Below, piece after piece: positions 30,889 to 38,208 of a stretch of 38,208 nucleotides of DNA (positions are counted from its first letter, which is position 1; each line of letters begins with the position of its first letter). Source of the DNA: UBA3210 sp963653535 (lineage in GTDB: Bacteria; Bacillota_I; Bacilli_A; RFN20; CAG-449). The stretch lies in contig CAVJWU010000009.1 in the NCBI GenBank assembly GCA_963653535.1, forward strand, positions 1 through 38,208, given 5' to 3'. The position numbers were made by a program, and so were the translations under genes. The notes beneath the pieces were generated by a model, which did no database searches, was not told where the DNA came from, and saw only the letters and a program-made list of their open reading frames with translations.

Positions 30889-32626
30889 GACTTAGTCCCT
30901 CCTTATATCCGCATTCTAATGATTTTTGTTTATTATATAAGTGAGCATATTCCTTATTTAATGACATTAGTTCTAAGTGAGTTCCACTTTCTTTAATTTC
31001 ACCATTTTCTAAATAATAAATATTATCACTTGTAACAACATTTTCTAAACGATGAGAAATTAAGATAATCGTCTTTGTTTTACTCATCTCTTTAATGTTA
31101 TTCATAATAATAGTTTCGGAGTCAATATCAATATTTGAAGTTGCTTCATCAAAGATATAAATATCTTTATCGCTAGATAAATTAATCGCGAGAACTAAAC
31201 GTTGTTTTTGTCCTCCAGAAATATTATTACCTTCTTCAAGAATTACTTTATCTAAGCCTCCGTTATTTCTAACAAATTCATCAAGATTAACAAGTTTTAA
31301 ATAAAAAAATATTTCTTCATCGGTAATATCTACTTTAGCTAAACGGAAATTTTCTCTAATTGATTCATTAAAAATATAAGTGTTATAAGAAACTACTCCT
31401 AAAGTACCATAATATCTAACACGTGATAATGAATACAAAGGTTTATCTCCAACTAAGATAGTTCCTTCACCGACTTTAAGAGAACCGATAATTAAATTCG
31501 CGATAGTAGATTTTCCAGAGCCAGATTCACCAACAATAGAAGTTAATGAATTCTTTTTAAATACCATGTTAACATTATTCAAGATATTTCTTTTTCCATC
31601 ATATGAGAAAGTTACATCCTTAAATGTAATTGTTTGATCAGTTACTTTATCATCACCAAAATCTAATTCTTTTTCGTTTAATAAATTAAGAATCTTCTTT
31701 CCAGCCGAAGCTCCATTCATCCCAACATGGAAAGCAGAACCAAATTGTCTCATTGGTAAAAAGAAATCAACTGCCATAAAGATAATAAATAAAGATATTG
31801 CAACATTATTTACCCATCCATTATTTAGACCAATTAATGTAAGCGCGATACCAAGTCCTGCACCTCCATAAGCAATCGTATCCATAATTGTAGTCGAAGC
31901 AAGTTGCATAATTAAAACTTTCATCGTAATCTTTCTAAATTCTTCCGAATGAGCATTCATTTCATCGTGCTTTTCTTTATCATAATTAAAAATTTTTAAT
32001 TCTTTAAGTCCAGAAGTAGCATCTAAGAAATAATCACCCATTGAGATATATTTACCCCAGTATTTTGCAAAGACCTTTTTAGCATATTTACTTACGGCGA
32101 TAATACTTGCAGGAATAAAAGGTACTAAACAAATTAAAGCTAAAGAAGCTCTCCAATCAAAGAAAACACACACAGCAAAGAGAATAAATGGTGCGATCAT
32201 CGCATAGAAAAATTGAGGTAAATAAGTTGAATAATAAATATCAAGTTGCTCAATTCCTTCCATCGATATTTGTGTTAATCCTGCCATATTAATATCATCA
32301 AGATTCTTACAACCTAAAGAAAGAATTTTGCTATAAATTTTTCCTCTTAATTCTTTTTTTACTTTTCGACCTAAAATATCTTTTACTTCTCCACTTGCTC
32401 GAGAAGAAATATATCTAACAATGATCGAACTAATAATCATAATAATCGGTAAGATGAAATTATTAATACTAACATTAGTTTGATTATTAAGAAGTTCATT
32501 AATTCCTAAAGCAATCCCTCCATAAAAGGTGATATTCGCGATTAAGCCGACTACCATTAAACTAACAACAATAAAAATATATTTTTTATTCTTGCCTAAT
32601 AATCTAAATAAATCTTTATCTATCAT
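30875..32626 (-). CDS. ABC exporter, CydD-like half
   Basis: A 583-residue half-transporter pairing with the downstream CydC-like half. Membrane part ~1-310, with EGIEQLDIYYSTYLPQ and GLKELKIFNYDKEKHDEM recalling CydD; then Walker A GESGSGKST, a canonical ISGGQKQR signature and IFDEATSNID. The ATPase site with the proper signature is thus contributed by this half. ATG 32626 is chosen: the frame can be extended to a GTG at 32635, but that GTG is the end of the AAGGTG ribosome site. It overlaps the end of the YgbA-like gene by 11 bases. Cysteine or glutathione export to control redox state outside the cell is the known role of the family. Confidence 0.82.
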   Translation of the reverse strand: MIDKDLFRLLGKNKKYIFIVVSLMVVGLIANITFYGGIALGINELLNNQTNVSINNFILPIIMIISSIIVRYISSRASGEVKDILGRKVKKELRGKIYSKILSLGCKNLDDINMAGLTQISMEGIEQLDIYYSTYLPQFFYAMIAPFILFAVCVFFDWRASLALICLVPFIPASIIAVSKYAKKVFAKYWGKYISMGDYFLDATSGLKELKIFNYDKEKHDEMNAHSEEFRKITMKVLIMQLASTTIMDTIAYGGAGLGIALTLIGLNNGWVNNVAISLFIIFMAVDFFLPMRQFGSAFHVGMNGASAGKKILNLLNEKELDFGDDKVTDQTITFKDVTFSYDGKRNILNNVNMVFKKNSLTSIVGESGSGKSTIANLIIGSLKVGEGTILVGDKPLYSLSRVRYYGTLGVVSYNTYIFNESIRENFRLAKVDITDEEIFFYLKLVNLDEFVRNNGGLDKVILEEGNNISGGQKQRLVLAINLSSDKDIYIFDEATSNIDIDSETIIMNNIKEMSKTKTIILISHRLENVVTSDNIYYLENGEIKESGTHLELMSLNKEYAHLYNKQKSLECGYKEGLSHGKN

Positions 32627-33050
32627 TATTTTCACCTTCTTTTTTTGTCTGTTGTTTAGCTTTTAATTTCTCTTGTTTTTTTAAATTTCTTTTATATTTA
32701 AGCATTTGAGTTACATGAGAAATGGCAAAGATAGGATTTACAAATAACATTCTAGGACCAGAATATTTCATAACTTCTTTAATTTTCACCTTCATATCAG
32801 GTTTATAGCAATGAATCTTACAAAATGAGCAGAATCCTTTGTTCTTCTTAAATGGACATTTAGATAATCTAAAAAGCGCATATTCATTTAATTCTTGGCA
32901 TTCAGGACATAATGTCTTACCTTTTGTTTTATGTTTTCCGTGGCAATAAATTTCAATCATCTTAGGAATATATTTATTTTCTTGATTCCAATGTTTATAT
33001 TCTTTACCAACATAATTATTAACTTGTTCTTCTTTTGTATTTTCTAACAT
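32616..33050 (-). CDS. YgbA-like nitric-oxide-response protein
   Basis: A 144-residue cysteine-rich cytoplasmic protein of the YgbA family (nitrous oxide-stimulated promoter family). The conserved core is clear: MIEIYCHGKHKT, LCPECQEL, RLSKCPF, FCSFCKIHCYKP and SGPRMLFVNPIFAISHV. Eight cysteines could hold zinc or an iron-sulfur cluster. E. coli ygbA is induced by nitric oxide through NsrR. The last ~25 residues here are a Lys-rich extension. It is the first gene of an operon with two CydDC-like exporter halves, which hints that all answer nitrosative or thiol stress. AGGTGAT precedes the ATG. Confidence 0.85.
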   Translation of the reverse strand: MLENTKEEQVNNYVGKEYKHWNQENKYIPKMIEIYCHGKHKTKGKTLCPECQELNEYALFRLSKCPFKKNKGFCSFCKIHCYKPDMKVKIKEVMKYSGPRMLFVNPIFAISHVTQMLKYKRNLKKQEKLKAKQQTKKEGENNDR

Positions 33051-33083
33051 TTTATCACCTCTTCAATGAGTTAACCGTGACTA

Positions 33084-33112
33084 ATTATAATAAAATCCAA
33101 CTTTTTTATCAA
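33084..33112 (-). promoter_or_regulatory. Promoter of the YgbA-CydDC-like operon
   Basis: On the minus strand TTGATA and a perfect TATAAT with 17-base spacing. The -35 begins right at the end of the upstream gene's terminator T-run. Between the -10 and the start codon lies GTTAAC with flanking sequence, but no operator was recognised. Confidence 0.8.
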
Positions 33113-33141
33113 TAAAAAAGGAAATCGCTTAAGAGATTTCC
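33113..33141 (-). terminator. Terminator of the HD hydrolase gene, overlapping its stop codon
   Basis: On the minus strand GGAAATC and GATTTCC pair around TCTTAAGC, followed by six T. The stop codon TAA is in the loop, so the last codons are part of the stem. Confidence 0.85.
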
Positions 33142-33710
33142 TTTACATATTTTGCAAAAACTTTTTTTACTAAGCCGACATATTCTTGATAGGCTAAAGA
33201 AGAATCAAGTTCAACTAATAATTTAGCGATTTCATTATAATACCAATAATGCATCAATGGATCTTTTTGATTAAATGAAGAAAAGAAATTATCACCTTGA
33301 TAATTTTTACTATCATTGTAGATTGAACGAATGTTTGATAATTTATCACCTAAAATAATATATTTTTGATTAATGTCTTTAGAAGACTTAATTGAATCTA
33401 AAGTCTCTTTTTTTCTTGAATACCATGATTCAGATTTAGGCATATTAACTCTTTTATCTTCAGTATCAGAAGAAACTAAGTTCGCGACATATTCACCGAA
33501 TTCTTCTTTTAAGGTATTTAAACTAATAGAAGCATCTTCAACTACATCATGAAGAATTCCTGCCGCTATAACTTCTTCGTTAGAAGTTAAACTTGAAACA
33601 ATGCAACCTACTTCTAAAGAATGTAAAATACTTGGAAGAGGACGAACTTTTCTTACTTTTCCTTCAAAAGCTTTAGTTGCAAAAATAATAGCTTTATCAA
33701 CAAGATTCAT
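33129..33710 (-). CDS. HD-domain hydrolase, SpoT/MESH1-like
   Basis: A 193-residue HD-fold protein. The pattern AIIFATKAFEGKVRKVR, ILHSLEVG, and LHDVVEDASISLNTLKEEFGEYVANLVSSDTEDKR follows the hydrolase half of RelA/SpoT enzymes and the small MESH1-type alarmone hydrolases; HDxxED is complete, and DKLSNIRS gives the later metal Asp. It has no synthetase, TGS or ACT domain. It may hydrolyse (p)ppGpp or another nucleotide. ATG 33710 is chosen because the longer frame starts with a GTG that belongs to the ribosome site AGGTGA. It follows the membrane gene by one base. Confidence 0.8.
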   Translation of the reverse strand: MNLVDKAIIFATKAFEGKVRKVRPLPSILHSLEVGCIVSSLTSNEEVIAAGILHDVVEDASISLNTLKEEFGEYVANLVSSDTEDKRVNMPKSESWYSRKKETLDSIKSSKDINQKYIILGDKLSNIRSIYNDSKNYQGDNFFSSFNQKDPLMHYWYYNEIAKLLVELDSSLAYQEYVGLVKKVFAKYVKEIS

Positions 33711-33711
33711 C

Positions 33712-34473
33712 TTATTCACCTAATACCTTTCTTGCGTGTTTATTACATTCTTCCATTGTCGTATTACTCTTTAAGATAAAAGAAGCATATTCTTTTGCTT
33801 TTATTTCATTCTCTCTTAACGAATAATAAGTTAATAAAGTTTCAGCATTATTAACATTTACATATATTTTATTAGTATTAATAGGAAACATCTTTTCAAT
33901 GTTATCAATAATACATTCTTTTGAAGAATATATTTTAACAAAATCTTTATTTAATTTTTTAATATATGGATTAATATCTTTATAAGAAATAATCCCTTCA
34001 TTTGCTTTGTCAAATTCACCTTTATTAATGTAATAACATACTTCAACGAGTTGATAAATGTAAGCAAATTTCTTTACCGTTGGTTTCTTTAATGATTTAA
34101 ACATCTCTAAACCTTTTTCTAAATCAAAACTAAAATAAGCATTAACTAATATGATATTTAAATAATTAATAGTTTCTTCTTTTACTAAGTCGCTCTTTAA
34201 AGATTCCACATCTAAAATAAATTTCTTTATATCTCCAGTTCTATTTCTTTCTTTTTCAATCTTAAATAAAGGATTAGAGACTACGCTAATAAATAAAATA
34301 AATAATAAAGCTAAAATAATATAACCAATTGCAAGAATAGAATATAATTTTTGTTTAGTTATAAACGATAAAACTAAGAAAGGAACAAAGCCAACATAAA
34401 GTAACATCGAACAAATATATATTGTGAATTGCTTTTTAGTAAACATGTATTCAGGTAATTTTCTTTTTTTCAT
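33712..34473 (-). CDS. Membrane protein with two helices and helical cytoplasmic domain
   Basis: A 253-residue protein not assigned to a family. Two hydrophobic helices lie at about 15-38 and 44-67. The remaining ~185 residues are soluble and look all-helical, with paired helices (NAYFSFDLEKGLEMFKSLK, YQLVEVCYYINKGEFDKANEG) suggestive of TPR-type repeats. The short loop between the helices and the Lys-rich N-terminus put the large domain in the cytoplasm. It is first in a two-gene unit with the HD hydrolase, one base apart, which suggests a shared pathway. AGAGG seven bases upstream supports the ATG. Confidence 0.75.
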   Translation of the reverse strand: MKKRKLPEYMFTKKQFTIYICSMLLYVGFVPFLVLSFITKQKLYSILAIGYIILALLFILFISVVSNPLFKIEKERNRTGDIKKFILDVESLKSDLVKEETINYLNIILVNAYFSFDLEKGLEMFKSLKKPTVKKFAYIYQLVEVCYYINKGEFDKANEGIISYKDINPYIKKLNKDFVKIYSSKECIIDNIEKMFPINTNKIYVNVNNAETLLTYYSLRENEIKAKEYASFILKSNTTMEECNKHARKVLGE

Positions 34474-34495
34474 ACGTTAACCTCTTTTAAATAAA

Positions 34496-34501
34496 ATTAT
34501 A
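34496..34501 (-). promoter_or_regulatory. -10 box for the membrane/HD gene pair
   Basis: A perfect TATAAT on the minus strand, 22 bases before the ATG. The -35 region is AT-rich with no clear hexamer. Confidence 0.45.
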
Positions 34502-34543
34502 CTCTTGATAATATTTTAATAAAAGAAAATTAATTAACCAAAG

Positions 34544-34569
34544 AAAAAAGGCTACCTTACGATAGCCTT
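34544..34569 (-). terminator. Terminator of the pectate lyase gene
   Basis: On the minus strand AAGGCTA and TAGCCTT form a 7-bp stem with an eight-base loop, followed by TTTT. Confidence 0.85.
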
Positions 34570-34575
34570 AATATC

Positions 34576-37500
34576 TTACTTACTCCAAGTATTAATGAAA
34601 TTTAATGAAATTGACTTTGTAGTTTCATTAAATGTCCATTTTTCTTTAACATCTAATTCAATGTTATGTGAATAGAAATATTCAGTTTGTAGATCTGCTG
34701 CTTCGTACACATTAACATCATAATTTGAGTTAGCTTCTTCAAATGGAGCATAACAACAAACAACTTTTGATAATGAAGTTAAGCTTGAATATCTACCAAC
34801 AATATTTGAACAATTCTTTTGTGCTGTTTCAACTTTTTCTAAGTTAGAACCATAATATAATTCACCAGTGAATGCACAATATCTTACATCTAATTTACCT
34901 GCAGAATTTTGATGTGCGCCGATAATACCTCCAACATAAGTATTACCTTTAACGATTGCTTTTGAATATACATGGTTAATTTCAAGAACTTCGTTCGCTC
35001 TATCACCATATCTACCAACAACTGAACCTGCGTAATTAGATCCACCTGCAGAGATAGTAGCGTCTACATAAATATTAGAGATTCTTGTTGTTCCATATGA
35101 TCCGCTTGTCGCTTGAATAAAGCCGACAATACCGCCGACATCTGCTGTTCCACCGATCACTTTATCTGCATCATTAATTAATGAAACTTGATCAATGTTA
35201 ACTTCTGAACCGTTCTTTTCAACAACTTGAGCAATTAAAGCACCATTTCTACCTGAGCCGCCTGTAGCAACAACATTTCTTAATTGAATATTGTAGAAGT
35301 CGCCTCTTTCAGCTTGAGCGATAATACCTGCTCTTTGTTTTCCTGAAGCATTTGTAAATGTTAAGTTTTCAAAGATAACATTTTCTAAAGTACCGCCGGA
35401 AGCTTTGTTAAATAAAGAAGCACCATTACTTGCAGAATTAACACTAGCATTCTTAACAGTATGACCTTTACCATTTAATAAGCCTTTTAATGTGTAATCA
35501 TTTCCAGTCCAAGTAGTTGAAGATAAATCAATATCTGCTTCTAAAGTATAAATCTTAGTTGATTCGTTACTTGCGGCGAATGCTTTAAATTGTTCTGCAG
35601 TTGAGATAGAAACTGTTGTAATTTCTTTTTCATAGACTGCACTAGTTACTTTTCCATTTGCGTTAGTTAATACGTAATAAATGTGATAACCTTCATTATT
35701 ATCATTTTCAAATGAGCAAGCAACTGTGTCATCTCTAAATGAATAAGCTTTACCATGTTCTTTAATGTAGTCAGCAGTAACATCACTAAGCGCATCTTTT
35801 GAAGATAATGAATAAAGTGAACCTGTAACATTAGTTAAGTTACCTTCAATTTGGTAACCAGTTTTATTAACAATAACTGAAGCACTACTTGCGCCTGTTG
35901 CATCTTTTTCAAAATCAACATTTGCATCTTTACTTGCAACATAAACATAATATGTTAATGAAGATGATTTTGAATCTAATGTTGCAGTTTTTGTAATCTT
36001 ATAAACGCCAGCTTTTGATGTAGTAAATTGAGCGATTTCATGATAAGTTGCGTTCTTATCAGTAGCGTATTCAACCTTAGTTTTTAAAGTATATGCGCTA
36101 CTTGGTAATAATTTACCATTGTAATCTGAGCCGTCTTCAATTTGAACTTCTGGTAATGTATAAGCTTGGTATTGATCAACGATAATACGAGATTTTTCTA
36201 AGCCAAGGACATTCATCGCACCGAGTTCTGGAGATGCTGCTTTTACTTTAACAGTAAAGTTTTGGCTAATAGTTTGTCCATAATAGACAAGTGTTGCAGT
36301 TAAAGTTACATTTTTATCTTCACTTGGTCTATAAACGATTGCTCTAACCGCTTCAGAAGAAGAACGAGAATCGTTATATGAAGCACCAATCTTAATGACT
36401 GATGGATCAGAACTACTCCAAGCGACATTACAACCTAAAATCTTAGTAATAAGATTGAAATCTTGATAGACTGCTTCTTCATCAGTATTTAAATATAATG
36501 CATTTCTAGCAGCCATTAATAAATAATCTTTACTACTTGTTGCATTAGCGATTTCTTCATATGGATGAGTATAATTAACGTAACTAGTTTCACTTAATGA
36601 AGCGCCAATCTTATGTTCATCACCAAATAATTTAGTTTGATCTTTAATCTTTAAGAGATTGCCCATATTAATTGAGCCATCTTCATTACGATAAGTTTTA
36701 TGAACAGTAGTGTTATTTTTACCAGTTAATGAATAAGAATAAGTATTCACGCCGCTTTCATCTGTAGTCCAAGTAACAGGTAACGCTTCAAATACTTCAC
36801 TTGCAACTACTGAATTAGTTTTAGTACCTTTCTTTGAACTTACATAACTTGATGCATCTACATATGAATCTACTTTATAAGCATTTCCTGCTGCATCATC
36901 AAAGATACAATATTCCGCTGAACCTCTATAACTATCTGCTCCTAATGAAGATCCGCCATTCTTAACTGATAAAACATTTTTGTAGTTATTATAGCTATCT
37001 TCTGTTCTAGCCATATCAATATTAGAAGATTTATTTTCACCAGTTAATGAACCTAAGATGATATTACCAAAGTTAGGGCTAGTTTTATCATCATCAAGAA
37101 TCGCCGCATTATTATAAGAAGTAACATTTTCAACTGATAATACACCTGGATTAGAGTTATCACCAACACCATGTAATCTATTGTTGAATGAAAGACAGTT
37201 ATACATCTTAACGTCGCCTCTCATTGTTGATCCACCTAATTTAAATCCAATACCATCACCATCTCTAGTCATGTATGAATTAGTTTCAGCTTCATCATAA
37301 GCGGCATTATATTTTTCAAATCTCGCATTATTTTCTGCTTTTGTATTTAATAAATAACCATTTTCGAAAGATACGCAGTTATATAAAGTAATACAACCAA
37401 TATCTCCTGAATCAGTTTTTGCATATAAATCCCAACCATCATCAGAGTTTCTATAAGCAATACATCCATCGAATACGTTACCATAACCAACAGTTAATTT

Positions 37501-38184
37501 AGCTGCGAAACCATCTGCGTTTTCACCAAATGTTTCATTATCGTAGTTATTATATGATGTACAGTTTTGAATAAGGTTGTAACTAGGCCAATCTTCAATC
37601 TTAGATTGTTCTGAATTATCACGGCCTAATTGTAAACCAGAGTCACGGTTATTATAGAATTCACAATCTGAGATAATATTATAATTACCTGAGACATACA
37701 TACCGTTATCACCAGCACCACAGACATCAATATTTGTCCATAAGATGTGATCACCAGCAATAGTTACGCCACGGTTAATAGAATTAAATCTCATCTTAGA
37801 GAAATCAAGTTTAACTTCGCCTTCACCTTTAATAGTTAAAGCTTTTTCAAATGAACCAGACGCAGTAATCTTAATTCTATCGTTATCACCTAATGAATAT
37901 GTGCCTTGTTTAAGAATAACAACATCACCAGGTTTTAAAATATCAGTAGATGTTAATAATGTGACAACATCATAAGGATTTGCTTCTGTTCCATCACCAG
38001 TTTTACTACCAGTAGTAGAAACATAATATGTAGTTGAAACATTATCATTTACTTTATTAGAATTTGTTGTAATTGGAGTTTTATTTTCTGCCGTTACTTT
38101 AGGAGTATTACCTGTAGAGAAAGAAGTAATAGTTAATGCAGATAATAATAAAATTGAACCTTGTAAAAATAATTTTTTCTTCAT
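34576..38184 (-). CDS. Secreted family 9 pectate lyase with C-terminal repeat domains
   Basis: A 1202-residue exported protein. The N-terminus (MKKKLFLQGSILLLSALTI) is a signal peptide. Residues ~52-460 form a right-handed beta-helix of polysaccharide lyase family 9: the calcium aspartates match D224, D248, D249 and D252 with the same spacing as in Pel9A of Dickeya, and K315 in DGIGFKLGG fits the catalytic base. Residues ~545-650 look like a bacterial Ig-like domain (ending in TVKVKA), followed by another beta-sandwich region (~650-760). About 860-1160 is a second repeat region with GLUG-like motifs such as VGGIVGF, YAGSVVGRY and YVGGIIGAH. No LPXTG anchor is seen, so surface retention would be through other means. 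A 5'-AAGGGATGA ribosome site is present; the promoter is beyond the window. Confidence 0.88.
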   Translation of the reverse strand: MKKKLFLQGSILLLSALTITSFSTGNTPKVTAENKTPITTNSNKVNDNVSTTYYVSTTGSKTGDGTEANPYDVVTLLTSTDILKPGDVVILKQGTYSLGDNDRIKITASGSFEKALTIKGEGEVKLDFSKMRFNSINRGVTIAGDHILWTNIDVCGAGDNGMYVSGNYNIISDCEFYNNRDSGLQLGRDNSEQSKIEDWPSYNLIQNCTSYNNYDNETFGENADGFAAKLTVGYGNVFDGCIAYRNSDDGWDLYAKTDSGDIGCITLYNCVSFENGYLLNTKAENNARFEKYNAAYDEAETNSYMTRDGDGIGFKLGGSTMRGDVKMYNCLSFNNRLHGVGDNSNPGVLSVENVTSYNNAAILDDDKTSPNFGNIILGSLTGENKSSNIDMARTEDSYNNYKNVLSVKNGGSSLGADSYRGSAEYCIFDDAAGNAYKVDSYVDASSYVSSKKGTKTNSVVASEVFEALPVTWTTDESGVNTYSYSLTGKNNTTVHKTYRNEDGSINMGNLLKIKDQTKLFGDEHKIGASLSETSYVNYTHPYEEIANATSSKDYLLMAARNALYLNTDEEAVYQDFNLITKILGCNVAWSSSDPSVIKIGASYNDSRSSSEAVRAIVYRPSEDKNVTLTATLVYYGQTISQNFTVKVKAASPELGAMNVLGLEKSRIIVDQYQAYTLPEVQIEDGSDYNGKLLPSSAYTLKTKVEYATDKNATYHEIAQFTTSKAGVYKITKTATLDSKSSSLTYYVYVASKDANVDFEKDATGASSASVIVNKTGYQIEGNLTNVTGSLYSLSSKDALSDVTADYIKEHGKAYSFRDDTVACSFENDNNEGYHIYYVLTNANGKVTSAVYEKEITTVSISTAEQFKAFAASNESTKIYTLEADIDLSSTTWTGNDYTLKGLLNGKGHTVKNASVNSASNGASLFNKASGGTLENVIFENLTFTNASGKQRAGIIAQAERGDFYNIQLRNVVATGGSGRNGALIAQVVEKNGSEVNIDQVSLINDADKVIGGTADVGGIVGFIQATSGSYGTTRISNIYVDATISAGGSNYAGSVVGRYGDRANEVLEINHVYSKAIVKGNTYVGGIIGAHQNSAGKLDVRYCAFTGELYYGSNLEKVETAQKNCSNIVGRYSSLTSLSKVVCCYAPFEEANSNYDVNVYEAADLQTEYFYSHNIELDVKEKWTFNETTKSISLNFINTWSK

Positions 38185-38208
38185 AAATCTATCATCCCTT
38201 TCTATTCA

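Noticed and set aside
1..38208. CRISPR arrays, phage genes, toxin-antitoxin or restriction systems
   Set aside because: No regularly spaced repeats, phage structural genes or restriction/methylase pairs were seen; the two U32 proteins and the helicase-nuclease are better explained as tRNA modification and recombination repair.

Overview
The window is AT-rich, densely coded DNA from a low-GC Gram-positive bacterium. Supporting signs are strong AGGAGG-type ribosome binding sites, CIRCE heat-shock operators, an AddAB/RexAB-type nuclease, a CcpA-like LacI regulator and short intrinsic terminators. TGA is a normal stop (aroQ ends in TGA), so this is not a code-4 mollicute. A secreted family-9 pectate lyase and an ECF S component of QueT type suggest a host- or plant-polymer-associated member of the Bacilli or Erysipelotrichia. 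I cannot name a species from sequence alone. Most of it looks like chromosomal housekeeping DNA. No phage, CRISPR array or intact insertion sequence was found.

Layout: 1-2.7 kb holds a c-di-GMP protein with a degenerate GGDEF and an intact EAL domain. 2.7-3.8 kb is a poorly coding stretch with an IS3-like end, a small zinc-ribbon gene and a lone tRNA-Thr(CGT) on the minus strand. 3.8-5.1 kb has a QueT-like transporter behind a 112-nt structured leader, a possible broken mini-toxin, and a two-helix membrane peptide. 5.1-7.8 kb is clpB with two CIRCE-like operators. 7.85-11.26 kb has a TrmN6-type methyltransferase, a pair of U32 proteins resembling TrhP1/TrhP2 (tRNA 5-hydroxyuridine) and a cytidylate-kinase-like gene. 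11.29-17.13 kb, on the minus strand, is a compact chorismate/prephenate operon: aroB, aroC, an aroE-aroK fusion, aroQ, aroA, tyrA. 17.2-20.9 kb, on the plus strand, is nfo, rsmE, an unrecognised gene and mtaB. 21.0-23.2 kb holds rpmF, deoC and a LacI-family gene with palindromes in its promoter. 23.3-28.7 kb is addB-addA. 28.7-38.2 kb, all on the minus strand, holds a TM2 protein, a YgbA-CydD-CydC-like operon, a membrane protein with an HD hydrolase, and a 1202-residue secreted PL9 pectate lyase.

How parts work together: the aro operon runs from DAHP to EPSP and chorismate, with tyrA acting on prephenate; DAHP synthase and chorismate mutase are not in the window. Prephenate is also the known donor for TrhP-type tRNA hydroxylation, and the TrhP-like pair lies just across a two-way terminator. 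Three tRNA- or rRNA-modifying functions (TrmN6, RsmE, MtaB) and the queuosine-precursor importer give the window a translation-quality theme. The least explained elements are the QueT leader, the 277-residue gene overlapping mtaB, the YgbA-CydDC-like operon, and the operator set around the LacI gene.
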